13,437 nucleotides of DNA from JAAYJK01 sp964531295 (GTDB lineage Bacteria > Bacillota > Syntrophomonadia > Syntrophomonadales > Syntrophomonadaceae). Below are positions 13,431 through 13,437 of the stretch, piece by piece (positions within the stretch are counted from its first letter, which is position 1; every line of letters begins with the position of its first letter). The position numbers were made by a program, and so were the translations under genes. The DNA lies in contig CAZHHJ010000055.1 of NCBI GenBank assembly GCA_964531295.1, forward strand, positions 1 to 13,437. Reading direction: 5' to 3'. The notes beneath the pieces are model-generated. The model was given only the letters and a program-made list of their open reading frames with translations. It was not told where the DNA came from and made no database searches.

Positions 13431-13437
13431 AGAGCCT

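Noticed and set aside
1..13437. CRISPR arrays, tRNA or rRNA genes, toxin-antitoxin pairs or phage genes
   Set aside because: No spaced direct-repeat array, cloverleaf with CCA-type 3' end, rRNA segment or recognisable defence or phage protein was seen on either strand.

Overview
The window looks like chromosome from a low- to mid-GC anaerobic Firmicute (Clostridia). Grounds: AGGAGG-type Shine-Dalgarno sites, a consensus sigma-A promoter, a cyclic-di-GMP-I riboswitch, a secreted GH18 protein with a copper-amine-oxidase-like stalk domain, and an electron-transfer-flavoprotein fragment. A Syntrophomonas-like organism is my best guess, from gene content and general protein feel only.

Layout. 1-540 holds no supportable gene and has unusual composition. 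561-1667 (+) is the only plus-strand unit: promoter, c-di-GMP-I aptamer, intrinsic terminator, then a secreted transglutaminase-like protein. Everything else is on the minus strand. 1961-2605 is a NarL/LuxR-type regulator whose receiver lacks the phospho-acceptor Asp. 2949-4310 is lgt followed by a 5-formyltetrahydrofolate cyclo-ligase gene. 4317-4468 is a gap with three perfect DnaA boxes and one near-perfect box. 4469-7892 is a housekeeping run, read from right to left: family-4 uracil-DNA glycosylase, tsaE, tsaB, rimI, tsaD. The three tsa genes belong to the tRNA t6A pathway, and the tsaE-tsaB-rimI junctions overlap and use non-ATG starts. 8026-8280 is an IS91-type transposase remnant and 8324-9676 a secreted GH18 protein.

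9972-10370 is gene debris: the last ~85 codons of etfA and a probable membrane-protein tail with no start. 10448-13363 is a glycine-betaine-type ABC importer in the order binding lipoprotein, CBS-containing ATPase, permease. I see no CCGG tetranucleotide in this block, although it is common in the rest of the minus-strand genes and in the etfA fragment. The simplest reading is that the importer block arrived by transfer or rearrangement and cost etfA its 5' part.

Most notable: (i) a complete c-di-GMP switch with a plausible antiterminator, controlling a secreted transglutaminase-fold protein; (ii) a DnaA-box cluster between tsaD and lgt, away from any visible dnaA/dnaN; (iii) the etfA/importer breakpoint; (iv) the receiver without its Asp; (v) bases 1-540, whose trinucleotide bias looks more like the rest of the window when read backwards without complementing.
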